From Candidatus Tepidiaquacellales bacterium UBA6667 (GTDB taxonomy: Bacteria > Bacteroidota > Ignavibacteria > Tepidaquicellales > Tepidaquicellaceae), in NCBI GenBank assembly GCA_002455255.1, contig DKKL01000044.1, forward strand, positions 1 through 15,922: 15,922 nucleotides of DNA, given 5' to 3'. The position numbers and the translations under genes are program-made. Below, in pieces: positions 8,684-15,233 of this stretch. Numbering within the stretch: the stretch's first letter is position 1; each line of letters begins with the position of its first letter. Below the pieces are notes generated by a model, which was given only the letters and a program-made list of their open reading frames with translations, was not told the origin of the DNA and searched no databases.

Positions 8684-8693
8684 TATCCGGTCT
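8668..8693. terminator. Hairpin between convergent PdeM and lipoprotein genes
   Basis: A perfect 10-bp stem AGACCGGATA (8668-8677) / TATCCGGTCT (8684-8693) encloses ATTTAA and overlaps the PdeM stop codon. It lies between convergent genes, where a two-way terminator is expected. The following bases are A-rich rather than T-rich on the plus strand, so it is not canonical as an intrinsic terminator; it may instead act as a 3'-end stabiliser. Confidence 0.5.
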
Positions 8694-8706
8694 TAAAAAA
8701 AATATA

Positions 8707-9294
8707 TTATTGAATTTTCACTGTCAATTTATATTCACCTTCCCATGAGTCACCAGCCATTTGATTTTCACTTAACACAATTTTCCAATCACCGCTTTCA
8801 TTTAAGTTATAACTCATATTATTTCCAAATGGTCCATCGGCATTACCTGACGGAGAAATTATTTGACTGATTCTGATATTTCCATTTTTTGGAATTGGCA
8901 TAACAGATGAATTTAATTTCTGACCTTTAGATGCTTCAAAAACATAAGTAATTTGGTCAGCAAAACCTGTAATTTTCCCATTTAAAGAAACTTCAGTTGC
9001 CCCTACCGGAAAAGTAATTCTGATAGCACCATCATTGGTTCTCTTTTGATTTTCTGTATTAGTTGATTCCGGTTTTTTTGAAGTTTCTTCAACTGATTTT
9101 TGTGAAGTTTCATTAGTAGTATTACTGTTTTGTTGTGTATTTCCGGGTGTTGTATTCTGTGTAGTGTTAGGGTTTGTATTTGTGGATGAATTATTTCCTG
9201 AATTTTGTGAAGTAGTATTTTGGTTTTCTGACTTTTGTCCGCATCCGGATATTATTAAAGCCAGAAATACAAAAACGGTGATAAAGTTTTTCAT
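8707..9294 (-). CDS. Lipoprotein with Asn/Thr/Gln-rich linker and PPC/PliG-like beta-sandwich
   Basis: A 195-residue secreted lipoprotein of unknown function. Residues 1-18 form a lipoprotein signal with lipobox ISGC, lipidation expected at C18. Residues about 20-87 are a low-complexity Asn/Thr/Ser/Gln linker, changing to Lys/Glu/Thr near its end, probably a flexible stalk. The C-terminal 105 residues are beta-rich, with GFADQITYVFEASKGQKL and NESGDWKIVL-type strands. These resemble bacterial pre-peptidase C-terminal (PPC) domains and the related g-type lysozyme inhibitor (PliG) fold. This resemblance is from motif appearance and is tentative. The gene is monocistronic, convergent with pdeM and divergent from the aldehyde dehydrogenase operon. 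Carbohydrate or peptidoglycan binding or lysozyme inhibition are possible roles. Confidence 0.75.
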   Translation of the reverse strand: MKNFITVFVFLALIISGCGQKSENQNTTSQNSGNNSSTNTNPNTTQNTTPGNTQQNSNTTNETSQKSVEETSKKPESTNTENQKRTNDGAIRITFPVGATEVSLNGKITGFADQITYVFEASKGQKLNSSVMPIPKNGNIRISQIISPSGNADGPFGNNMSYNLNESGDWKIVLSENQMAGDSWEGEYKLTVKIQ

Positions 9295-9326
9295 TTTTAG
9301 TTAGTTTAGTTTGATAACCTTTTATT

Positions 9327-9358
9327 CAAAAATACAATTGTAATTTAACAATAACAAT
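9327..9358 (-). promoter_or_regulatory. Candidate Bacteroidota-type promoter for the lipoprotein gene
   Basis: On the minus strand, TATTTTTG (9327-9334) matches the Bacteroidota -7 consensus TAnnTTTG exactly. An ATTG (9355-9358) lies 20 bases upstream as a possible -33 element. The start codon is about 32 bases downstream. In AT-rich DNA such matches also arise by chance. Confidence 0.3.
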
Positions 9359-9361
9359 TGT
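9334..9361. promoter_or_regulatory. Paired ACAATTGT palindromes, possible operator
   Basis: The perfect palindrome ACAATTGT occurs at 9334-9341 and again at 9354-9361, with starts exactly 20 bp apart, or two helical turns. The second copy abuts TATAAT at 9363-9368. This geometry suits cooperative binding of a dimeric regulator acting on both divergent genes. No regulator gene lies next to it, so this is inferred from sequence only. Confidence 0.35.
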
Positions 9362-9368
9362 CTATAAT
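9338..9368 (+). promoter_or_regulatory. Candidate promoter for the aldehyde dehydrogenase operon
   Basis: TATAAT (9363-9368) matches the bacterial -10 consensus perfectly. A weak -35 candidate, TTGTAA (9338-9343), stands 19 bp upstream. The implied leader is roughly 57 bases before the ATG at 9432. If the organism mainly uses TAnnTTTG-type promoters, the TATAAT may be coincidental. Confidence 0.35.
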
Positions 9369-9431
9369 CTGGAGATTTTTAATACCTCAATATTTAAATC
9401 TAATAATAGTATTTTTAAATCTTATAAAAAA

Positions 9432-10856
9432 ATGGAAGCGGAAAAGTATATAATAAAGAACGAATATGTATCTTCTGATAATGTATTTGAAATTATTAAC
9501 CCATATTCAAATGAAATTGTTAAGAAAATTTACAAATCAACCGATGCTGATGTAAACAATGCTTTAAATTATTTAACAGATGTTCAAAAACAATATAGAG
9601 AGTTACCGGTTTATTTAAAATCAGATTTACTTGAACGGGTATCCGAAAAAATTAAAATTAAAAAAGATTTTCTTGCAAATTTAATTACATTAGAAACCGG
9701 TAAACCAATTCTTTACTCAAAGATTGAAATTGACAGAGCAATACTGACATTTAAGTTAGGTGCAGAACTATCAAAACAAATAGAAGGTGAAGTTTTAAAT
9801 CTTGACTTACTAAAAGGTTCAGAAAATAAAACAGGGATTGTGAAAAGATTTCCTATTGGATTAATCTTAGCAATTACTCCCTGGAATTTTCCTGTAAATC
9901 TTGTTGCACATAAGATTTCTCCTGCCCTTGCTTCAGGGAATACTGTATTGTTGAAACCGGCAAGTGCATCTATGGCAAGCGGAATTGAATTAGTGAAAAT
10001 TATTAAAGAGTGTTCTGATGATATGAAGTTAGGATTTACACCTGTTAATGTTGTAACATCATCAGGAAGTGAAATTGAAAAATTTGCTTCAGATTCAAGA
10101 GTTAAACTTGTAAGTTTCACAGGCAGTTCATCAGTAGGATGGAAATTAAAATCAAAACTTGTTTATCAGAAAGTATCTCTTGAATTAGGCGGGAATGCAG
10201 GCGTGATAGTTGATGAAAATTCAGATATTGAATTAGCAGCAAAAAAAATATCAATCGGAGGATTTGCACAGGCAGGTCAAAGTTGCATTTCAGCGCAGAG
10301 GATTTATGTACATAAAAAAATCTACGATGAATTCATATCAAAATTAAAAGAAGAAGTAATAAAAATAAAATTTGGTAGTCCATTTGAAGAAGATACAATA
10401 GTAGGACCGATGATAAATTCTGAGGAGGCAAAACGAATTGAAAGCTGGACAGAGGAAGCGATTAAATCAGAAGGTAAAATACTTATCGGAGGGAAAAGGG
10501 TTGGTTCGATATTTGAACCAACAATACTTACAAATGTGGATGAAAGTGCAAGTGTAAATTCAAAAGAAGTTTTTGCCCCATTGGTCACGGTAAAAAAAGT
10601 TAAGAATTTCAAAGAAGCAGTTGAATTAGTGAATAATTCACAGTTTGGATTGCAAGCCGGAGTTTTTACAAACGATATAAACAATGCTTTTTATGCATTT
10701 AATAATATAGAAACCGGAGGAGTAATTATAAATGATGTTTCTGCATACAGAATGGATTCGATGCCGTATGGCGGAGTTAAGATGTCCGGTAATGCAAGAG
10801 AAGGCGTGAAATATGCAATAGATGAGATGACAGAAATAAAAATAATGGTAATATAA
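9432..10856 (+). CDS. NAD(P)-dependent aldehyde dehydrogenase family protein
   Basis: A 474-residue cytosolic enzyme that oxidises an aldehyde to its acid with NAD(P)+. Catalytic features are complete: the oxyanion-hole Asn N152 in TPWNFP, cofactor-contacting K175 in LLKPAS, general base E251 in LELGG, nucleophile C285 in GQSC, and E379 in KEVFAPL. The C-terminal MPYGGVKMSGNAREGVKYAIDEM segment resembles the group containing archaeal lactaldehyde dehydrogenase and non-phosphorylating glyceraldehyde-3-phosphate dehydrogenase, though subgroup assignment by eye is uncertain. The usual ELGGK/N-P segment reads ELGGNAG. It is the first gene of a four-gene run. Its TAA directly abuts the ATG of the GDP-fucose synthase gene. 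The start has an A-rich leader but no clear Shine-Dalgarno site. The substrate may be a small hydroxyaldehyde, which would suit deoxysugar metabolism, but this is speculative. Confidence 0.88.
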   Translation: MEAEKYIIKNEYVSSDNVFEIINPYSNEIVKKIYKSTDADVNNALNYLTDVQKQYRELPVYLKSDLLERVSEKIKIKKDFLANLITLETGKPILYSKIEIDRAILTFKLGAELSKQIEGEVLNLDLLKGSENKTGIVKRFPIGLILAITPWNFPVNLVAHKISPALASGNTVLLKPASASMASGIELVKIIKECSDDMKLGFTPVNVVTSSGSEIEKFASDSRVKLVSFTGSSSVGWKLKSKLVYQKVSLELGGNAGVIVDENSDIELAAKKISIGGFAQAGQSCISAQRIYVHKKIYDEFISKLKEEVIKIKFGSPFEEDTIVGPMINSEEAKRIESWTEEAIKSEGKILIGGKRVGSIFEPTILTNVDESASVNSKEVFAPLVTVKKVKNFKEAVELVNNSQFGLQAGVFTNDINNAFYAFNNIETGGVIINDVSAYRMDSMPYGGVKMSGNAREGVKYAIDEMTEIKIMVI

Positions 10857-11792
10857 ATGGAAAAAAAATCTAAAATCGCAGTTCTTGGTGCAACAGGAAT
10901 GCTTGGCGGAGCAATATCCAGACAGCTTGAAAAGAAAGGATATACTAACATTCAAAGAGTTTCAAGAAGTTCGGGAGTTGACCTAACGGATAAGATTCAA
11001 ACAGAAAAATATTTCAAAGATGAAAATCCCGAATATGTATTTATGGTGGCAGGCAGAGTAGGAGGGATATTAGCAAACAATACATATCAGGCAGATTTTT
11101 TATATGAGAATGCTTTGATGATATTAAATGTTTTAAATTCTATGAAATCATATTCAGGGAATTCAAAATTATTATATACAGGGTCAACATGTATTTATCC
11201 CAAAGAGAATCCTCAACCGATAAATGAGAATAGATTTATGCAAGGACCATTGGAAGAAACAAACAAAGGATATGCAGTTGCAAAAGGAATGGGTATTATA
11301 GCGGCACAATTATACCGAAATCAGTACGGTTTAAAAACGATAGAAGCAATGCCGACAAATTTATATGGGATGGGTGATAACTATGATTTGAACAACAGCC
11401 ATTTTATTGCGGCAATGATTAAAAAATTCATAAATAACAAAGAGAAAGGTGAGAAACTTGTTTTTTGGGGATCCGGAAAACCGAGAAGAGAAGCATTGTT
11501 TGCTGATGACTGTGCTGATGCATGTATTTATTTAATGGAAAATTATGATGGTGAACAGTTTATAAATATTGGTACAGGATATGACCATTCTATAAAAGAA
11601 TACATTGAGATAACAAAAAATGTTTTTGATTATAAAGGTGAAATCGAATGGGATAAGTCTAAACCTGACGGTATGTATGAAAAACGGACTGACATATCAT
11701 TATTAAAATCAATAATGCCGGATTATTCACCACGTTCATTTGAAGATGGATTAAAAGAAGTTTTAGAAAAAGAATTTAATTACAAATTTTAA
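10857..11792 (+). CDS. fcl: GDP-L-fucose synthase (NAD-dependent epimerase/dehydratase family)
   Basis: A 311-residue short-chain dehydrogenase/reductase. It should convert GDP-4-keto-6-deoxymannose to GDP-L-fucose by epimerising C3 and C5 and then reducing C4. The Rossmann loop is GATGMLGG (11-18). The family block AGRVGGILANNTYQADFLYEN spans 65-85. The catalytic triad region is GSTCIYPK (S110) with Y139-AVA-K143, and NSH (H182) corresponds to the conserved histidine. WGSGKPRREALFADD (204-218) is also typical. The Rossmann loop reads GATG where the E. coli enzyme has GHRG, so its Arg12 is replaced by Thr; this could affect cofactor preference. The gene abuts the aldehyde dehydrogenase stop codon and is followed after 9 bases by glyS. 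The preceding enzyme, GDP-mannose 4,6-dehydratase (Gmd), is not in the window. Confidence 0.87.
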   Translation: MEKKSKIAVLGATGMLGGAISRQLEKKGYTNIQRVSRSSGVDLTDKIQTEKYFKDENPEYVFMVAGRVGGILANNTYQADFLYENALMILNVLNSMKSYSGNSKLLYTGSTCIYPKENPQPINENRFMQGPLEETNKGYAVAKGMGIIAAQLYRNQYGLKTIEAMPTNLYGMGDNYDLNNSHFIAAMIKKFINNKEKGEKLVFWGSGKPRREALFADDCADACIYLMENYDGEQFINIGTGYDHSIKEYIEITKNVFDYKGEIEWDKSKPDGMYEKRTDISLLKSIMPDYSPRSFEDGLKEVLEKEFNYKF

Positions 11793-11801
11793 AATTATTA
11801 A

Positions 11802-13166
11802 ATGAGTAAGACAGATATAACAGAAAAAATTGTTTCATTATGTAAAAGACGCGGATATGTATTTCAGTCATCGGAGATTTATGGCGGATTGAACGGATGT
11901 TATGACTACGGTCCTTTAGGAGTGGAGCTGTTAAAAAACATCAAAGAAGCATGGTGGAGAGAAATGACATACAGAGAAGATGTGGAAGGAATTGATGCTG
12001 CAATTTTAATGCACCCGAGAGTTTGGGAAGCATCAGGCCACATTGATAATTTTTCAGATCCAATGGTAGATTGCAAAGAGTGCAAGGCAAGATTTCGTGC
12101 AGATCAGCTGACAGATACTGACTGTGGGAATAAAGGATACAAAGGGAGAAAAGCAATAAAATGTATGGAGGAAGGAAAATTTACAGAAGCCAGAAATTTC
12201 AATCTGATGTTTAAATCTTACATAGGACCCCTTGAAGAGTCATCAAGTGTAGTATATTTAAGACCTGAAACAGCACAAGGTATATTTGTAAATTTTAACA
12301 ATGTAAAAGAAGCTTCCAGACAAAAAATTCCTTTTGGAATTGCACAGATTGGCAAATCATTTAGAAATGAAATTAACACGAAAAATTTTCTTTTTAGAAC
12401 GAGAGAATTCGAACAAATGGAAATGCAATTTTTTGTAAATCCTAATGATGATAACAAATGGTTTGAATACTGGAAAGAAAAAAGAATAGAATGGTTTTAT
12501 AAATACGGAATGAAAAAAGAGAAACTCAAATTTTATGAACATGAAAAACTTGCACACTACGCAAAAGCTGCTTTTGACATTGAGTATGAATTTCCATTTG
12601 GTTGGGGTGAAATAGAAGGTATTCACAACAGAACAGATTTTGATTTAAAAAGACACTCAGAATATTCCGGGAAAAAGATTGAATATTTTGATGATCAGAC
12701 TAAAGAAAGATTCATACCTTATGTAATTGAAACAGCAGTAGGTGCATCACGTAGTTTTTTTGCATTTCTTTGTAACGGATTTGAAGAAGAAGAACTGGTA
12801 AAAGAAAATTCTGACGGATCAACATCAAAAGAGGTAAGAACAATATTGAGACTTCATCCTGCGTTAGCCCCGATAAAGGCGGCAGTGTTCCCTCTTGTTA
12901 ATAAAGACGGAATGCCGGAAATTTCAAAAAACATTCTGAACGATTTAAAAAATTATTTCAAAGTTTTTTATGATGATTCCGGTGCGGTAGGCAGAAGATA
13001 CAGAAGACAGGATGAATGTGGAACTCCATATTGCATAACGGTTGATACTCAGACGCTTGAAGACGGTACGGTAACGGTAAGAGAAAGAGATACTATGAGT
13101 CAGGAAAGGATTAGCAAAGATAATTTGCTGAGCTATATAACCGAAAAAATAAAATTTAAAATTTAA
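11802..13166 (+). CDS. glyS: Glycyl-tRNA synthetase, class II homodimeric type
   Basis: A 454-residue enzyme that charges tRNA-Gly. The alpha2 type is recognised from SSEIYGGLNGCYDYGPLG (23-40), NFNLMFKSYIGPLEE (132-146) and YLRPETAQGIFVNF (152-165). Motif 2 is represented by FRNE (187-190) with RTREFEQME (199-207). NRTDFDLKRHSEYSGK and the motif 3 stretch GASRSFFAFLCNGFEEE follow, then a C-terminal anticodon-binding domain from LHPALAPIKAAVFPL onward. C91/C94 and C108 are possible zinc ligands in the insertion between motifs 1 and 2. The usual motif 3 start VIEPSAG appears as VIETAVG. The length is normal. It lies 9 bases after fcl, and its stop overlaps the SemiSWEET start by one base (TAATG). 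Its position inside a sugar-related gene run is unusual. Confidence 0.95.
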   Translation: MSKTDITEKIVSLCKRRGYVFQSSEIYGGLNGCYDYGPLGVELLKNIKEAWWREMTYREDVEGIDAAILMHPRVWEASGHIDNFSDPMVDCKECKARFRADQLTDTDCGNKGYKGRKAIKCMEEGKFTEARNFNLMFKSYIGPLEESSSVVYLRPETAQGIFVNFNNVKEASRQKIPFGIAQIGKSFRNEINTKNFLFRTREFEQMEMQFFVNPNDDNKWFEYWKEKRIEWFYKYGMKKEKLKFYEHEKLAHYAKAAFDIEYEFPFGWGEIEGIHNRTDFDLKRHSEYSGKKIEYFDDQTKERFIPYVIETAVGASRSFFAFLCNGFEEEELVKENSDGSTSKEVRTILRLHPALAPIKAAVFPLVNKDGMPEISKNILNDLKNYFKVFYDDSGAVGRRYRRQDECGTPYCITVDTQTLEDGTVTVRERDTMSQERISKDNLLSYITEKIKFKI

Positions 13167-13426
13167 TGGAATTTAACTGGATAAGTGTGATTGGAATTAT
13201 TGCCGCATGCTGTACAACTTTTGCATATCTACCTCAATCAATCAAAACAATAAAAACAAAACATACAAAAGATTTATCAATGTTTACATTATTGCTTTTG
13301 GTGAATGGGACGATTCTTTGGCTAATCTATGGAATTTTTGATGAAGATATACCTGTAATTCTTGCAAACACAGTTTCTATAGTATTGATATCAACAATTT
13401 TAATTTATAAAATCAGGTATAAATAA
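13166..13426 (+). CDS. SemiSWEET family sugar transporter (MtN3/PQ-loop)
   Basis: An 86-residue inner-membrane protein with three predicted helices (about 6-24, 38-58 and 62-82), the half-size unit that dimerises to form a bacterial sugar uniporter. The hallmark proline-glutamine is at P23-Q24 in FAYLPQSIKTIKTKHTKDLS, a segment typical of SemiSWEETs. W52 and N68 sit where substrate-pocket Trp and Asn residues occur in the family. The length matches the usual 85-100 residues. Its ATG overlaps the glyS stop by one base, so it is translated as the last gene of the operon and ends directly at a terminator hairpin. The transported sugar cannot be told from sequence; the neighbouring GDP-fucose synthase makes a hexose or deoxyhexose a reasonable guess. 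Confidence 0.9.
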   Translation: MEFNWISVIGIIAACCTTFAYLPQSIKTIKTKHTKDLSMFTLLLLVNGTILWLIYGIFDEDIPVILANTVSIVLISTILIYKIRYK

Positions 13427-13451
13427 ACGGGAGAATTAAAATCTCCCGTTT
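13425..13451. terminator. Bidirectional terminator hairpin
   Basis: A perfect 10-bp stem AAACGGGAGA (13425-13434) / TCTCCCGTTT (13442-13451) surrounds a 7-base loop. T residues follow the stem on the plus strand, and the matching AAA precedes it, so it can act in both directions. It lies between the SemiSWEET gene and the convergent cytochrome-porin gene. Confidence 0.75.
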
Positions 13452-13460
13452 TAACATAAT

Positions 13461-14606
13461 TTAAAAATAAAAATGAAAATTCCACTGGAACTCATCTTTT
13501 TTTGCATCCGGTACTAAAGTTTCATCATTTACAAATCTAATCATCGCTTCAGTTTCAAATCCGTAGAATGGGAAAAAAGCAGCCCCGACACTAATCCTAC
13601 GCACAGTGGTGCTATCCATATTTATGTTTCTGTTATATCTTTCAAACTGACCTCTGAGCTCAATGCCTTTAATAAGTTTTATATTTAACTCACCATAATA
13701 AAAATCGCTTCTTGTCATATTCCCTGCAAATCTGTTTTCCAGACGATCAAATTCCCCTAAAATTGCAACTCGATTTTTTATTCCAAGTTTAAAAAATCCA
13801 CCGAAAGCATTTCGGTTATTATTAATAGTTTCGAGTGTAACAGGGTCAAGGTTAGAGTAAGGATTAGTATAAGCTGAAGCACCAATGTTAAAAAATATTT
13901 CAGCTTCCTCAAATCTGAAAGTATATTCTGTTGAAGCAACGAACATTTTTTTGGGATCACCATCAAAAAACTCTGTAAAAATTCCATTAAATAATCCGAC
14001 ACTTAGATTAAAATCACCGGGTGAAATACCGGCTTCAAATCCGGCATCTGCACTGTAAGGAGTGTTAAGGATATTCACTCTTTGATATGCCCTGTGTTCA
14101 ACAATTTTAATTCCATAGTTAGGTGTAAATCGTCCTGCTTTGAAATATGAATTCAGAGGTAATTTAGAAATCATTCCGAAAACTTCAGATTTTGTTCTGA
14201 CACCGGGAATATCTGTACCGACAGAGATGAATGCATTTAAATAATCATTTATGCTGACATTAGTATATAAATCCCCTTGCATAAGAAGGAATGTATTAAG
14301 ATTTGCCTGTGAAGGAATTTGGTTATCCACCTGAGTAAGTCGGATATCTCCACCAATAGTAATATCCTTTGTAATTTTTGGAGAGAACTCCATCTTATCG
14401 GCAATCTTTTTGAACAGCTCCATATTCAATTCTTCTTTTCCATACTTAGTGCCATATCCATTGCGAATAGCACCTCCGGAGGGGTTGATGTGGCAATCAA
14501 CACACTTATCACCGGTATAAGCAGAATATCTCGGATAAGAATAAAGATAATTGAGAATTAAAAAGAAAAAGGAAAGACAACACAAAGAAAGAATAATTTT
14601 TTTCAT
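13461..14606 (-). CDS. Exported monoheme cytochrome c-outer membrane barrel fusion (Cyc2-like candidate)
   Basis: A 381-residue exported protein. Residues 1-23 form a signal peptide. Immediately after it, SYPRYSAYTGDKCVDCHINP holds one c-type heme motif, C35-VD-C38-H39, followed by SGGAIRNGYGTKYGKEEL. The remaining roughly 320 residues read as alternating amphipathic beta-strands with short turns, and the chain ends in an aromatic (HFYF), a typical outer-membrane barrel C terminus. The heme-then-barrel order matches fused cytochrome-porins such as the iron oxidase Cyc2, which move electrons across the outer membrane. I do not claim orthology: the length is close to Cyc2, but only the architecture and the TG-x-x-C-x-x-CH context agree. 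A solitary heme-tagged porin of another function is possible. The gene is monocistronic, with no cytochrome maturation genes nearby and no clear ribosome binding site. Confidence 0.7.
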   Translation of the reverse strand: MKKIILSLCCLSFFFLILNYLYSYPRYSAYTGDKCVDCHINPSGGAIRNGYGTKYGKEELNMELFKKIADKMEFSPKITKDITIGGDIRLTQVDNQIPSQANLNTFLLMQGDLYTNVSINDYLNAFISVGTDIPGVRTKSEVFGMISKLPLNSYFKAGRFTPNYGIKIVEHRAYQRVNILNTPYSADAGFEAGISPGDFNLSVGLFNGIFTEFFDGDPKKMFVASTEYTFRFEEAEIFFNIGASAYTNPYSNLDPVTLETINNNRNAFGGFFKLGIKNRVAILGEFDRLENRFAGNMTRSDFYYGELNIKLIKGIELRGQFERYNRNINMDSTTVRRISVGAAFFPFYGFETEAMIRFVNDETLVPDAKKDEFQWNFHFYF

Positions 14607-14702
14607 AATGTTTTGGGATAAATAATTTTTAATATTTATATTTTTTAAAAACTAATTTTTCAGTTTCCCCCAAAACCAAAAAAAACAATATGGAAGGTAA
14701 GT

Positions 14703-15158
14703 TTAGAGTTTACGCATAGTTACTTTTGCTTTGTAAGGTAAATTTCCGGATCTAAAAACTGAAAATGACCATTCCCCTGTATATATTTTTGTATCAGTCC
14801 GGTAAAGCATATTCCAAAAAACATTTGCGTCTGCGATTCTTGGATTTGTATTGATAAATACTTTATATTCTTTATTTAAAAAATTTCCGCTGAAGGTATC
14901 AGCATCCATTGTTTCATAACCCGGAAAGTTAGAATTAAACACACTGTCAATCCTATAAGACCCTGAGAAATCACTGTTGATAATATTTTCAACAGTTAAA
15001 GTTCCTTTTAGTAATCTTGCATTTAAAGTATCAAACATAGTAAATTCATAACTTCCTTTTTTAATAATATTCGGATTATAAACATCTGAAGAAGTACAAG
15101 AATTTAAGAATTTTATACAAATCAGAATAAAAATAAAATATGCAAAGTATTTTCTCAT
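14703..15158 (-). CDS. Small lipoprotein of unknown function
   Basis: A 151-residue putative lipoprotein. The N-terminal hydrophobic segment ends in the lipobox LNSC, with lipidation expected at C21, and is followed by a Ser/Thr/Asp stretch. The mature part, about 130 residues, is rich in beta-strand-forming residues: KGSYEFTMFDTLNARLLKG, then LTVENIINSDFSGSYRID and a closing YKAKVTMRKL. It has no cysteine after the lipidation site. It could be a small beta-barrel or lipocalin-like fold, but I recognise no family. It lies 96 bases upstream of the cytochrome-porin gene on the same strand and might be co-transcribed with it, though no evidence excludes a promoter between them. The other side is divergent from the zinc-ribbon gene. 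Confidence 0.7.
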   Translation of the reverse strand: MRKYFAYFIFILICIKFLNSCTSSDVYNPNIIKKGSYEFTMFDTLNARLLKGTLTVENIINSDFSGSYRIDSVFNSNFPGYETMDADTFSGNFLNKEYKVFINTNPRIADANVFWNMLYRTDTKIYTGEWSFSVFRSGNLPYKAKVTMRKL

Positions 15159-15205
15159 AAGATTATTTGTAACTTTATTTAATATAAAAATCCATTATTT
15201 TATTT

Positions 15206-15213
15206 CAAATATA
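15206..15213 (-). promoter_or_regulatory. Candidate -7 element for the small lipoprotein gene
   Basis: On the minus strand, TATATTTG matches the Bacteroidota -7 consensus TAnnTTTG exactly, 48 bases before the start codon. No TTTG lies at the expected -33 distance, so the support is weak. Confidence 0.22.
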
Positions 15214-15233
15214 TTAAAAACTACTTAATAAGA

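Noticed and set aside
9713..10120. 135-codon minus-strand ORF inside the aldehyde dehydrogenase gene
   Set aside because: It is a shadow of a gene whose catalytic motifs are all in the plus frame; no domain is recognisable in the antisense product.
14607..14702. Gap between the small lipoprotein and cytochrome-porin genes searched for a promoter or small RNA
   Set aside because: It is AT-rich with homopolymer runs and only partial promoter matches such as TAGTTTTT; no stable hairpin or consensus element stood out.
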